Assembly: GCF_000314975.1 (NCBI RefSeq)
Contig: NZ_BAEN01000076.1
Location: 496,001-560,000, forward strand
Direction: 5' to 3'
Source of the DNA: Aliiglaciecola lipolytica E3
Lineage (GTDB): Bacteria > Pseudomonadota > Gammaproteobacteria > Enterobacterales > Alteromonadaceae
Length of the DNA: 64,000 bases
Shown: positions 1-8,894 of the stretch, piece after piece
Layout of the letters: every line of letters starts with the position of its first letter
Numbering within the stretch: position 1 is the stretch's first letter
The notes under the pieces: model-generated
Told to the model about the DNA's origin: nothing
Databases searched by the model: none
Seen by the model: the letters and a program-made list of their open reading frames with translations, nothing else
Translations under genes and position numbers: made by a program

Positions 1-2039
1 ATCGCGCTTTACGTCCAAATCGCAATGAAGACCGAACGCTTGTTCCAGACATTGATCGCTTGAATCTGTATATCAATTTTACACATCAATTAAACGACGA
101 TATCGAATATTATAATGAGTCAACTTATTACAGCTCGAAAACACAACGCCAGTGGGAGCAGTCTGCAATATTAAGTAACGGTACTTTTGACGTGCCAGCA
201 GATAGCTACTGGAATCCCTTTGGTCCGGTTACCTTCGATGATGGACGTGTAAACCCTAATCGTATCGCTGGGCTGGATACGTCTATCGTTCCAGAAGAAG
301 GCTTGGCCTATAATCTTATTATTCGTCCTACTGATGTCGGTCCCCGTCAAGTCGAAGTGAAAAGTACTAGTTTTCGATTCTTAAATGGTCTTCGTGGTAC
401 TTATAACAATTGGGATTGGGACAGCGGGTTGTTGTACAGCGAAGCTAAAACTGATGATAATATGAGTAATCGTATCAGCTCTCCATTGCTATTAGCGCAA
501 TTGAGTTTAGATACTCCGGATGCTTATAACCCTTTCACCGGAGTGAATCCGAATGATCCTTCCAGTGTCATTGATTTAAGCCCGAATCCCCAATCTAGTA
601 TTGACCCATTTCTTACGACTGCTCAGCGAAGTGCAAAAACCAAGTTGACGTTAGTGGATTTCAAAGCCTCCCATCCGTTTATATTTGAGTTACCCGGTGG
701 TGATGCAGGTATTGCTGTGGGTTTTGAATGGAGAAAAGAAGAATTAGTTGAAAATAATAGTGATAATTTTGATGGCACAATTCCGTTTGTTGAAGGAAAC
801 GCCGACCCTGTTAATCTAAGTAGTTTGCAAGGAAGTAGTGTTAGATTAGATGTTTCAGGCGAACGAAAAGTGTTCTCTGCTTTTGGTGAACTTGCATTGC
901 CTCTACTCGCTGATATTCCTGCTGTTTACAGTTTAGATATGCAGTTAGCTGTGCGTTACGAGAATTTTAGTGACATCGGAAGTATCACTCGACCAAAACT
1001 CGCGTTATCGTGGTTTCCAGTCGAATCATTCCAAGTTCGAGCTGCTGCTTCAAAGGGATTCAGAGCGCCAAACTTAATTCAACTTAACTCACCAGGTGCA
1101 ACCCTCACCACAAGTGTCGATGACTTTGCAGAGAATTCACTAGATGAAAATGGCAATGTGGTTGTTAATACCACTACTTTGTCAGATGGTGGACCTGGAA
1201 ACGGTAACTACAACTTGAGCACTGCTGGTAATACAGAATTAAAACCGGAAAAAAGTGAAAATATTAGTGTCGGATTTACCTTGCAACCGATTGATGGTTT
1301 GACCTTAACCTATGATTGGTGGGAAGTAGAAACAAACGACACAGTGGGTGTGTTAAGTGACGAAAATATATCTCGTCTAGATTTAATCGCAAGAGCAAAT
1401 GGTTCATCGAATCCAGATGTCATTCGAGGTCAAGCAGATGAAGATAATCCGCTAGGTGAGATAATCCAAATAAATCGTCGATATGAAAACTTAAATACGC
1501 GGACGATTACGGGTTACGACATTAGTGCCAATTATGTATTAAATACTTCGTCGGGTAAGTTTGAAGCTATGCTAAATGGCGCCAGAACACTGAAATTTGA
1601 TCAAGTTGCTGGTGGTGATGCGTTAACGATAGTGAATGCTGGCGCTCCAGAAGACGTGTTGGGTTCTGATGTAGGTGACATTGTTGGCACAAGCAGTATC
1701 CCAGAATGGCAAGCTACAGCCTCATTAAAATGGAAATCAACTGATGGCTTATGGGGAGCGGGTGTATTTGCTAAATATGTCGGTGATGTGCTCAATACCA
1801 GTGTCAGCAAGGTCGTCGATACAGGGACTATTTTTTATAATATGCCGTCTCAGACTCGGGTAAATTTGTCTGTTACGCGAAATGACTTTATGGGGTACGA
1901 AGGGCTACGCTTTACATTTGGTATCAATAATATCGCTGACAAAGAACCTCCTTTGGCGGATACCACTTTTGGCTATGATGGTTCACTACATTCAAGTCGA
2001 GGACGATATTTCTATACCAGTGCAAATTATAGTTTTTAA
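1..2039 (+). CDS. TonB-dependent receptor, C-terminal part (5' end outside window)
   Basis: This is the barrel part of an outer-membrane TonB-dependent receptor. The reading frame is open from base 3 with no stop and no convincing start, so the gene begins outside the window. A TTG at base 60 lies inside conserved barrel sequence and is not the real start. About 679 codons are present. The protein shows alternating beta-strand barrel sequence, the ASKGFRAPNL motif common before the last third of these receptors, and a C-terminal strand ending in NYSF with a terminal Phe, as BAM substrates do. Plug and TonB box are not visible. The style matches the large receptors of Alteromonadales. Substrate unknown. 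A strong hairpin follows directly, and ggt lies downstream on the same strand. Confidence 0.9.
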   Translation, partial: RALRPNRNEDRTLVPDIDRLNLYINFTHQLNDDIEYYNESTYYSSKTQRQWEQSAILSNGTFDVPADSYWNPFGPVTFDDGRVNPNRIAGLDTSIVPEEGLAYNLIIRPTDVGPRQVEVKSTSFRFLNGLRGTYNNWDWDSGLLYSEAKTDDNMSNRISSPLLLAQLSLDTPDAYNPFTGVNPNDPSSVIDLSPNPQSSIDPFLTTAQRSAKTKLTLVDFKASHPFIFELPGGDAGIAVGFEWRKEELVENNSDNFDGTIPFVEGNADPVNLSSLQGSSVRLDVSGERKVFSAFGELALPLLADIPAVYSLDMQLAVRYENFSDIGSITRPKLALSWFPVESFQVRAAASKGFRAPNLIQLNSPGATLTTSVDDFAENSLDENGNVVVNTTTLSDGGPGNGNYNLSTAGNTELKPEKSENISVGFTLQPIDGLTLTYDWWEVETNDTVGVLSDENISRLDLIARANGSSNPDVIRGQADEDNPLGEIIQINRRYENLNTRTITGYDISANYVLNTSSGKFEAMLNGARTLKFDQVAGGDALTIVNAGAPEDVLGSDVGDIVGTSSIPEWQATASLKWKSTDGLWGAGVFAKYVGDVLNTSVSKVVDTGTIFYNMPSQTRVNLSVTRNDFMGYEGLRFTFGINNIADKEPPLADTTFGYDGSLHSSRGRYFYTSANYSF

Positions 2040-2063
2040 TTTGTTTATTTGAACTCATTAGTC

Positions 2064-2090
2064 AGGCCTAAGTGCAAACTTAGGCCTTTT
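2064..2090 (+). terminator. Hairpin terminator of the receptor gene, inside the ggt leader
   Basis: A perfect 9-bp inverted repeat, AGGCCTAAG and CTTAGGCCT, encloses a 6-base loop and is followed by a short T-run. It begins 25 bases after the receptor stop and ends 13 bases before the ggt ATG. It can serve as an intrinsic terminator, and it leaves almost no room for a separate ggt promoter downstream of it. Confidence 0.7.
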
Positions 2091-2102
2091 CGAGGAAATA
2101 AA

Positions 2103-3842
2103 ATGCAGATAAAAACCATAATAGCTAGTGTGTTTCTGAGCTTTACCGTTCATTCAATTGCAAAGCCAATTGAGCAGCCCTACAACCTTTCTCAGACTAG
2201 CATTGCTAGATATCAAGATGTATTCCACCCAGTGATTGGGCAATTAGGCATGGTGTCTACACAGAATCAAATTGCCACTGAAGTGGGACTCAATATATTA
2301 AAACAAGGTGGGAGTGCTATTGATGCTTCGGTAGCCGTGGCTTTTGCGCTTTCTGTTACCTTACCAAGAGCTGGTAATTTAGGCGGCGGTGGATTTATGC
2401 TGTATCACTCAGCAGATGTGGCAAAAAACTACGCCATAGATTACCGAGAAACCGCTCCTTCGGGTGTTACTGCTCAGCATTTTTTAACTGCAGATGGTAA
2501 AAAAGATCGAGTCTCGGCAACTTCGTGGCATGCCGCGGGTGTGCCGGGAACGGTCGCCGGAATGTATAAATCTTGGCAAATCTTTGGTAGCGGTAAGCTA
2601 ACCTGGAAACAGTTGTTACAACCTGCGATCGATTTAGCAGAGCAAGGTTTTATTGTTAACTATGATTTAGCACAAATTTTAGAAACCAAAAAAGATTGGT
2701 TAACGGAAAGTAATAGTACGGCTAGGTCGTTTTATAAAAGTGATGGAAGTGGTTATCGAAAAGGAGATGTGCTTAAACAACTGGATTTAGCATGGTCTCT
2801 CAAACAAATTGCAAGCGGCGGAGCTGCTGCATTTTATCAAGGTGAAATTGCTGAAAAAATAGTTGCAGATATGGAAAAGCACGGTGGTCATATCGATATT
2901 CAAGATCTGGCTAACTACCAAGTCAAAATCAAACAACCGTTAAATAGTGGTTATCATGGTTATATTATTGTAGGAATGCCCCCACCAAGTTCAGGCGGCG
3001 CTACGATCATTCAAATGCTTAACATTTTGGAAAATTTCCCTATTCGGCAATGGGGTAGAAGCAGTTCTACCCTGCATGTCATGGCGGAGGCCATGAAATT
3101 GTCTTTTGCTGATAGAGGGACTTATATCGCTGATCCCGATTTCAATGAGGTTCCTGTCAATTGGTTAACAGATAAACAAAGAGCACAGGGCTTGGCCGCT
3201 ACTATCTCATTGGATTCGTCAATTAATGCTGCGGAACTCAAAGGCCAACGCTTGATTGATGAAGGCCCTTCCACTACTCATTTTTCTATTGTTGATAGAC
3301 ACGGTAATGCGGTTTCAAATACCTATACACTTGGCTATTCTTTTGGTAACGGTAAAGTGATTGAAGGTACGGGAATTTTATTAAATAACCAAATTCACAC
3401 GTTTTCAGTACGTGCTGGAATTGAAGGTGCTAAGGGTTTTATAGCCAGCAAAGCAAATAAACTCGAAGCTGGGAAACGCCCCGTCAGTTCTCAGTCTCCG
3501 ATCATAGTGTTGAAAGATAATAAGCCATTTTTGGTGACCGGTAGCCCAGGTGGAAGCAGAATTATCAATGTGGTCACGCAGATGATTTCTAATGTGATTG
3601 ATCACGAAATGAATATCGCCGAAGCTACCAATCAACGCCGAATACATCATCAATGGATCCCAGATTTATTGGAAGTAGAACCAGGATTTAACCGTGATAC
3701 CTTTGAGCTTCTTAAACAAAAAGGACAAAAAATAAAAGAAACGTATACGATGGGGAGCACCCAATCGATTCTTATTAAAGATGGGCTATTATTTGGTTCA
3801 TCAGACCCAAGACGACCCAATGCATCAACCTTAGGTTATTGA
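2103..3842 (+). CDS. ggt: Gamma-glutamyltransferase (glutathione hydrolase)
   Basis: This periplasmic N-terminal nucleophile hydrolase cleaves the gamma-glutamyl bond of glutathione and related peptides. ATG 2103 is chosen because it follows GAGG and opens a signal peptide of about 20 residues (MQIKTIIASVFLSFTVHSIA). A longer TTG-started frame from 2049 would read through the hairpin. The product is 579 aa, the family size. The proform cleavage site and nucleophile lie in PSTTHFSIVD, with the catalytic Thr at about residue 391. Downstream are the substrate-binding SSQSP and GSPGGSRII motifs. The enzyme should mature autocatalytically into two subunits. Its position after an outer-membrane receptor suggests linked uptake and processing of peptides, which is inference. 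Confidence 0.95.
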   Translation: MQIKTIIASVFLSFTVHSIAKPIEQPYNLSQTSIARYQDVFHPVIGQLGMVSTQNQIATEVGLNILKQGGSAIDASVAVAFALSVTLPRAGNLGGGGFMLYHSADVAKNYAIDYRETAPSGVTAQHFLTADGKKDRVSATSWHAAGVPGTVAGMYKSWQIFGSGKLTWKQLLQPAIDLAEQGFIVNYDLAQILETKKDWLTESNSTARSFYKSDGSGYRKGDVLKQLDLAWSLKQIASGGAAAFYQGEIAEKIVADMEKHGGHIDIQDLANYQVKIKQPLNSGYHGYIIVGMPPPSSGGATIIQMLNILENFPIRQWGRSSSTLHVMAEAMKLSFADRGTYIADPDFNEVPVNWLTDKQRAQGLAATISLDSSINAAELKGQRLIDEGPSTTHFSIVDRHGNAVSNTYTLGYSFGNGKVIEGTGILLNNQIHTFSVRAGIEGAKGFIASKANKLEAGKRPVSSQSPIIVLKDNKPFLVTGSPGGSRIINVVTQMISNVIDHEMNIAEATNQRRIHHQWIPDLLEVEPGFNRDTFELLKQKGQKIKETYTMGSTQSILIKDGLLFGSSDPRRPNASTLGY

Positions 3843-3908
3843 TTTGAATTGCTAAGTGGTTAAGTAGCGAGTTGGTTTTAGTTAAAAGTGCATGGTCGCA
3901 ATCTGCAA

Positions 3909-3934
3909 GTAAGGAAATGCCCCCATTTCCTTAC
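3909..3934. terminator. Stem-loop between convergent ggt and cytochrome genes
   Basis: A perfect 11-bp stem, GTAAGGAAATG and CATTTCCTTAC, with a four-base loop. It lies between two convergent genes, 66 bases after the ggt stop and 11 bases after the cytochrome stop. Neither side has a clear T-run, so it may be a weak terminator or an mRNA 3'-end stabiliser. Confidence 0.5.
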
Positions 3935-3945
3935 TCTGCTATACA

Positions 3946-6129
3946 TTACCTGTTTTGCATAAACCAATTATAGCTTTGACGGTCCTGATTTTTTTGCGAA
4001 AGGTACAATCCCAATTCGAGTAGTTGCTGGTTTCCTTGGAAGCGTTTAAATATCCGTTTTAAGTTACTCAGAGCTTGTTTGCTTTGCCCTAAACCATCCA
4101 TCGACAATAAATAGGCGTATAAATACTGGCTATTGTCTGGCATTAGTCGGTATGCAGTTTTAAATGCATCTAAGGCTGTTTCATATTGTTTTTGCCTGAC
4201 TAAAAACAGGGCATGGGAATAGTGAATGTCGGCTGCCTTAGGTAACTTTTCAAGTGCATTTTTGTACAATGAAACCAACTTTTCGTCTTGTTGTTGCATC
4301 CGATATACTTCAGCTAGTCCAAGATAATTTCCCGGAAAATAAGGATCGTTATTGATGCCCTGTTGTAACTCATTTACAGCTATATCGAACTGTCCTGTAT
4401 CCATGTAAATTGCGGCACTATTTGCGCGACCTTCACCTCGCCAAGAATTAACGCTTAACGACGTTAACAATTCATCAAAGGCTTTATCGAAACTGGCTTT
4501 TGCCTTGTCCGGTAGAGGTACACTTAACATACTGCGGGCTGCGGCAATTCTCACTGCTTTATACCGATCTTCAAGCAATGGCATTAATATTCGTTTTTTG
4601 TCAGTAGTTGATAAATTACTGGCTACTTGAGCTGCACTTAATCTAAATAGTGCTTCTTCGCTGTTTAGCAGCTTGGCTAGGAAAGGTACATCAATGTCTG
4701 GCTGAGCCATGCCAAGTAAAGCGATAGCGGAAGCTCTTGAAATCACCGCGATGCTTTGGTCTTCAATTAACGCCATATGCTGTTGTGGAGTAATTTGCTG
4801 GCCTGCCTGCAATGCGTATAAATTATGCATGTTGGCCGAGATAGGCGAAGGTTTTCCGTGCCAGTCAGTTAGCTGCTTCGTTGCCCATTGGTCATCCTGA
4901 TCTTGATGACAAGTGGTACACGCATTTGGGGTACCAAACTGTTGAGCAAGTTGGGGGCGAGGGATTTTAAAACTGTGATCACGGCGGTCGTCTACTCCCA
5001 TGTAGCGTGTTTCAGGCATATGACAATTTACGCACTGTGCCCCTTCACTTTCTGCTGGATGATTGTGGTGTGCTTCAACATTAAATTCTTCGGCGGCGTG
5101 GCACTGTAAGCACAACCCATTACCTTGGATCTTGATCTTCATCGTATGCTGGTCGTGGCAATCTAAGCAGTTAACCCCAGCGGCAAACATTTTGCTCTGT
5201 AAAAAAGAACCATAAACATACACCTCTTCTTTAATTTGCCCATCGGCATGGTACATAGGGGCAAGTAAAAGTTGCGGTGAAAATTGATCTAAAAACGCGT
5301 TATCGGCGCTAAAACCATCGGTTAACGGAGAGCGCAAAGAATGACAAGCAAAACAGCTATCCATAAATTGATTGTCACGTTTTGGTCCGTGCCATTGCGC
5401 CACTTTTTGGTCGGGCTTGAGTAACCAATTACCGACGAATCCAGATAAAACGGTATCTTGTTTCAGAGCTGATTTATTTGCATGATCTTGCATTTCTCCA
5501 TGGCATGACAAACAGCCTACGTTGATATTCTTCCATTGGGTGTCAAATGTATTGTCTGCTGGCTGATAATGACGTTGCAGTCCGTCAGAGTGACAATCGG
5601 CACACATTCCGTTCCAGTTTTGCAGTGGTTGAAGCCAATGTAGCCTATCTGCGGTTTTGATTTCTTCTTCAGCATAATTGTGATACCAGCGCTGGCCACC
5701 TTGTTCTTTGGGGCGAGAATCCCAACTAAATGGCACAACTTGTAATTTACCTGCTTCCGTTTCTACCAAATATTGTTGCAATGGGTAATGTCCAAAGGTG
5801 TATTTTATTTGGTAGCTCTTGAGCGGGGATTGTTGGCCTATATCTGCCCAATATTGGTCCGATTTTTTGTAGAATCGTGCTTTTTCTTCAAAGTGGGTTA
5901 CTTCAGCCTGATTGAAATCGCCCAAAACGGTTTTAGACGTGGCTTCTGCAATTGCCTTTGCGTGATCTGATTTTAACCATTGTTTATGCTGGTCCTGATG
6001 ACAGCTGCTACAAGCCTCTACTGAATATCCAGATTTCTTATCGATTGCGTGGTTATTGGCTATATTTGCATTAGCAAATTGTTGAAACGCAATGAATACA
6101 AATAAGAAGGTCAGAATACTGCGAGCCAA
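3946..6129 (-). CDS. Octahaem c-type cytochrome with HEAT and TPR repeats
   Basis: This is a secreted multihaem cytochrome of 727 aa with a signal peptide (residues 1-22). Eight CXXCH haem sites are visible, at about residues 40, 176, 206, 259, 321, 340, 366 and 404. The first 410 residues therefore form the haem domain. Residues about 445-545 look like HEAT-type helical repeats (FRLSAAQVASNL, VRIAAARSML). Residues about 560-727 hold TPR repeats. Similar cytochrome-TPR fusions occur in marine proteobacteria, but their electron partner is not established. No terminal reductase is encoded beside it, and the gene appears monocistronic and divergent from the 2-hydroxyacid dehydrogenase. Periplasmic electron transfer is likely; the exact reaction is unknown. 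Confidence 0.85.
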   Translation of the reverse strand: MARSILTFLFVFIAFQQFANANIANNHAIDKKSGYSVEACSSCHQDQHKQWLKSDHAKAIAEATSKTVLGDFNQAEVTHFEEKARFYKKSDQYWADIGQQSPLKSYQIKYTFGHYPLQQYLVETEAGKLQVVPFSWDSRPKEQGGQRWYHNYAEEEIKTADRLHWLQPLQNWNGMCADCHSDGLQRHYQPADNTFDTQWKNINVGCLSCHGEMQDHANKSALKQDTVLSGFVGNWLLKPDQKVAQWHGPKRDNQFMDSCFACHSLRSPLTDGFSADNAFLDQFSPQLLLAPMYHADGQIKEEVYVYGSFLQSKMFAAGVNCLDCHDQHTMKIKIQGNGLCLQCHAAEEFNVEAHHNHPAESEGAQCVNCHMPETRYMGVDDRRDHSFKIPRPQLAQQFGTPNACTTCHQDQDDQWATKQLTDWHGKPSPISANMHNLYALQAGQQITPQQHMALIEDQSIAVISRASAIALLGMAQPDIDVPFLAKLLNSEEALFRLSAAQVASNLSTTDKKRILMPLLEDRYKAVRIAAARSMLSVPLPDKAKASFDKAFDELLTSLSVNSWRGEGRANSAAIYMDTGQFDIAVNELQQGINNDPYFPGNYLGLAEVYRMQQQDEKLVSLYKNALEKLPKAADIHYSHALFLVRQKQYETALDAFKTAYRLMPDNSQYLYAYLLSMDGLGQSKQALSNLKRIFKRFQGNQQLLELGLYLSQKNQDRQSYNWFMQNR

Positions 6130-6160
6130 AAGCGTTCTCCACGTTTATTTAAATGTTAAT

Positions 6161-6186
6161 TTTTATATATCTGTTCATATATAAAA
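6161..6186. repeat. Perfect AT-rich inverted repeat in a divergent promoter region
   Basis: TTTTATATAT, six bases, ATATATAAAA: a perfect 10-bp inverted repeat 32 bases upstream of the cytochrome start, in the 286-base divergent region shared with the 2-hydroxyacid dehydrogenase. The symmetry and six-base spacing suit a dimeric regulator. It matches no regulator box that I recognise. Confidence 0.35.
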
Positions 6187-6415
6187 TGACAGGTAATACA
6201 TTGTACATCAATCTAATTTCTTATTACCACATCAGCAAGAATCGCGGTTATCTATGTTCATCCATCAATGCTTAATCTGCTGATTATATCGTTGGTATAG
6301 CTTTACTCAGGGTGTAAATATAATGTTATTCTCTTGTTTTTGATTTATATATGGATTATTGTTTGCCTTATAAAACTTAACTGGTTTGAGCAAAACATGC
6401 AACTGGACATAAACC

Positions 6416-7567
6416 ATGAATAAATCTTTTTTTGATCCTAGATATCCTGATTCTAACTTTTTGAGAAAACGTGCCAGCCAGCGTATGCCAGGTTTTGCAT
6501 TTGATTATCTTGAAGGTGGATGCATTGACGAGGTAGGTCTGCGTAGGAATCAAAATGCAATTGAACAAGTGCAGTTGCGTAGCGAGTTGTTAAAAGTGTT
6601 CGATAAGTCAGATTTAACTACCGAATTATTTGGTCATAAATATGATCTGCCTTTCGGCATAGCCCCTGTGGGCTTACAAGGCTTAATGTGGCCGAAAGCA
6701 CCAGAAATATTAGCCAAAGCAGCTGCAGATCTGAATATTCCCTATATTCTCAGTACAGTATCATCTAGCAGCTTAGAAAAAGTGTCGGAAGTGTCTGAAG
6801 GCCGTGCATGGTTTCAGCTGTATAACCCTACTGTTGATCATATTCGTGAAGATTTGATGAAGCGTATTCATGCTGCCAGAGTACCGGTTTTAGTGGTGAC
6901 GGTAGATGTGCCTACTTTTGGCTACCGAATTAAAGATATTCGCAATGGTTTATCAATGCCACCTAAAATGAATTTGCGTAATATTATACAAATGATTAAA
7001 CGTCCAGCATGGCTGTTCGCCACAGCATTGGCTGGTGAGCCACAAATGCAAACCTTAAAACCCTATATGCCTAAAAACATGCCAGTGGATCAACTCGCTG
7101 AATTTATGAATAGCACTGTCATGGGCAGGGTGGATATTGAAGGACTTAAACCGATTCGTGACCAGTGGCAGGGGCCGTTAGTGGTTAAAGGGCTGGTGAG
7201 CGAGGCTGATGTGCAACTGGCAATAGAGCTTGGTGCTGATGCGGTTGTATTATCCAATCATGGTGCGCGTCAATTAGATGCTGGTGAAAGTCCAGTACAG
7301 ACTATTGAGCAAATTGCAGCAAAATACGGCGATAAAATAAAAATATTCATGGATAGTGGGATTCGCAGTGGCTCTCATATTGCCTGTGCGTTAGCCAAAG
7401 GTGCGGATTTTACATTTTTAGGCCGTTCATTCGTTTATGGCGTTGGCGCATTGGGAGAAAAAGGCGGTTATCACACCATCAATATGTTGAAGAAACAACT
7501 GGAGCAGACCATGAATCAATTGCGTTGTGCTTCGGTAAAAGACTTACCTGATTACTTGGTTCGTTAG
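6416..7567 (+). CDS. FMN-dependent alpha-hydroxy-acid dehydrogenase (L-lactate dehydrogenase-like)
   Basis: This is a TIM-barrel flavoenzyme of the LldD/glycolate oxidase family, which oxidises L-2-hydroxyacids to 2-oxoacids. Its 383 aa match the family. The visible motifs are the N-terminal FDYLEGG, the FMN-binding APVGLQGLMWP, the substrate and base region SNHGARQLDAG with the catalytic His, and the phosphate-binding end MDSGIRSG...FLGRSF. The usual SNHGGRQ is SNHGARQ here. ATG 6416 gives the standard N-terminus. It converges on the fucose-type operon and shares a bidirectional terminator with it. That pathway releases L-lactate, so oxidation of lactate to pyruvate is the likely job. The exact substrate is inference. 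Confidence 0.88.
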   Translation: MNKSFFDPRYPDSNFLRKRASQRMPGFAFDYLEGGCIDEVGLRRNQNAIEQVQLRSELLKVFDKSDLTTELFGHKYDLPFGIAPVGLQGLMWPKAPEILAKAAADLNIPYILSTVSSSSLEKVSEVSEGRAWFQLYNPTVDHIREDLMKRIHAARVPVLVVTVDVPTFGYRIKDIRNGLSMPPKMNLRNIIQMIKRPAWLFATALAGEPQMQTLKPYMPKNMPVDQLAEFMNSTVMGRVDIEGLKPIRDQWQGPLVVKGLVSEADVQLAIELGADAVVLSNHGARQLDAGESPVQTIEQIAAKYGDKIKIFMDSGIRSGSHIACALAKGADFTFLGRSFVYGVGALGEKGGYHTINMLKKQLEQTMNQLRCASVKDLPDYLVR

Positions 7568-7592
7568 CCTGTAGATTTGAACCAAAAGAAAC

Positions 7593-7622
7593 AAAAAATC
7601 CGATGTATACATCGGATTTTTT
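7593..7622. terminator. Bidirectional intrinsic terminator
   Basis: A perfect 18-base palindrome (TCCGATGTATACATCGGA) is flanked by A6 on the left and T6 on the right. It can terminate both the plus-strand 2-hydroxyacid dehydrogenase and the minus-strand operon ending with the FAH-family gene. Confidence 0.9.
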
Positions 7623-7651
7623 AGTTTGGATATTGATAACATCGGTGGATA

Positions 7652-8500
7652 TCAGCCTTGGTAGCTGACCACTTTTTGTTGTTGTTCACCTAAGTTTTCA
7701 ATGCTTAATTTCATTACATCACCTTCTTTAAGGTATAGCGGCGGAGTCATTCCCAAGCCCACTCCAGGAGGTGTTCCTGTACTGATGATATCGCCCGGTT
7801 GCAAACTCATAAATTGACTAATGTAATGGATTAAAAAGGGAACTTTATACACCATGGTTTTGGTGTTACCTGTTTGCATGCGTTGGCCGTTCACTTCAAG
7901 CCACATAGACAGATTGTCTACATCTCCTGCTTCATCTGGTGTTACCAAATAAGGGCCAAATGGACCAAACGTGTCACAGCCTTTGCCTTTACACCATTGT
8001 CCTTGACGTTCAATTTGATATTCGCGTTCTGACAAGTCATTGATCACGCAGAAACCGGCAACATAATCTAATGCGTCTTCCTCACTGACGTATTTGGCTT
8101 CTTTACCAATAACAACGCCCAACTCAACTTCCCAATCACTTTTTTGCGAACCTTTAGGTAACATTACATCGTCGTTGGGACCCGTAATTGATGAGGTGGC
8201 CTTCATAAACAATACAGGCTCAGAAGGGACGCTGACACCAGTTTCAGCCGCATGATCAGCATAGTTTAGTCCCACACAGATAAACTTACCAACCCGACTG
8301 ACAGGTTCAGCAAAACGTTGTTCACCTTGCACAATTGGCAAGCTGTTAATGTCTATGTTCTTTAGTTTTTGCAGACTTTGGGGGCTAAGTGTCGTGCCAT
8401 GGATATCATCAATGTGTTGACTTAGATCGCGGATCTGTCCGTCATTATCCAACAAGCCTGGTTTTTCGTGTCCGACCTGTCCGTATCTGAGAAGTTTCAT
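7652..8500 (-). CDS. FAH-family hydrolase, probable 2,4-diketo-3-deoxy-L-fuconate hydrolase
   Basis: A 282-aa cytosolic protein of the fumarylacetoacetate hydrolase superfamily. After a short N-terminal domain comes ICVGLNYADHAAE, then the metal-binding acidic set DWEVELGVVIG and FCVINDLSERE, and the late STGTPPGVGLGM motif. Members of this family cleave diketo acids or ureidoglycolate. As the last gene of a sugar operon with FucP, SDR, lactonase and mutarotase, the best reading is cleavage of 2,4-diketo-3-deoxy-L-fuconate to pyruvate and L-lactate, as known from the Xanthomonas-type L-fucose pathway. The start at 8500 follows AAGGAG. The ureidoglycolate lyase name often transferred to this family is less likely here. 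Confidence 0.85.
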   Translation of the reverse strand: MKLLRYGQVGHEKPGLLDNDGQIRDLSQHIDDIHGTTLSPQSLQKLKNIDINSLPIVQGEQRFAEPVSRVGKFICVGLNYADHAAETGVSVPSEPVLFMKATSSITGPNDDVMLPKGSQKSDWEVELGVVIGKEAKYVSEEDALDYVAGFCVINDLSEREYQIERQGQWCKGKGCDTFGPFGPYLVTPDEAGDVDNLSMWLEVNGQRMQTGNTKTMVYKVPFLIHYISQFMSLQPGDIISTGTPPGVGLGMTPPLYLKEGDVMKLSIENLGEQQQKVVSYQG

Positions 8501-8534
8501 GTGTGCTCCTTATAAAAGTTAAAATTCGGTTATG

Positions 8535-8894
8535 CTAAGAGGTACTTGGCAAGCTAAAGATCTGCTCCATTAGTAGCCATTTTTCATTTGGTTTGGCCCA
8601 AGGTAAGGCTTGTTGGAAGGTCCACATAAGCTCTTCCCACTCGCCACTTCGAGGTGTGCTGTTGTTAACCTGTTCCATCAATTCAAAGCTGAAATCGTCA
8701 TTCACTTGCATAATCATAAACAGCCGATTGCCGGTTAAGAATATGTCCATGGCAGTAATACCTGAACGACGAATGCTGTCAGTAATTTCAGGCCAGATAT
8801 TGTCTGGTTGATGGTATTGTTTATAGCGCGCGATAAGCTCTGGGTCATCTTTAAGATCCAACGCAAAACAATAACGATTTGGTTTATCAGACAT
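8535..8894 (-). CDS. L-rhamnose/L-fucose mutarotase family protein
   Basis: A small dimeric-type sugar epimerase of the RhaM (DUF718) family, 119 aa from the chosen ATG at 8894. The visible family signature is RYCFALDLKDDPELIARYKQYH followed by WPEI and a MDIFLTGNRLFMIM strand. It interconverts alpha and beta anomers of a 6-deoxy-hexose so that the dehydrogenase receives the right form. A longer frame from 8939 exists but would run through the fucP end. The chosen ATG overlaps the fucP stop by 8 bases, which implies translational coupling between transporter and mutarotase. Confidence 0.88.
   Translation of the reverse strand: MSDKPNRYCFALDLKDDPELIARYKQYHQPDNIWPEITDSIRRSGITAMDIFLTGNRLFMIMQVNDDFSFELMEQVNNSTPRSGEWEELMWTFQQALPWAKPNEKWLLMEQIFSLPSTS

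Noticed and set aside
60-2039. TTG at base 60 as start of the first receptor gene
   Set aside because: The frame is open from base 3 and the upstream codons read like receptor barrel sequence; the gene is simply cut by the window.
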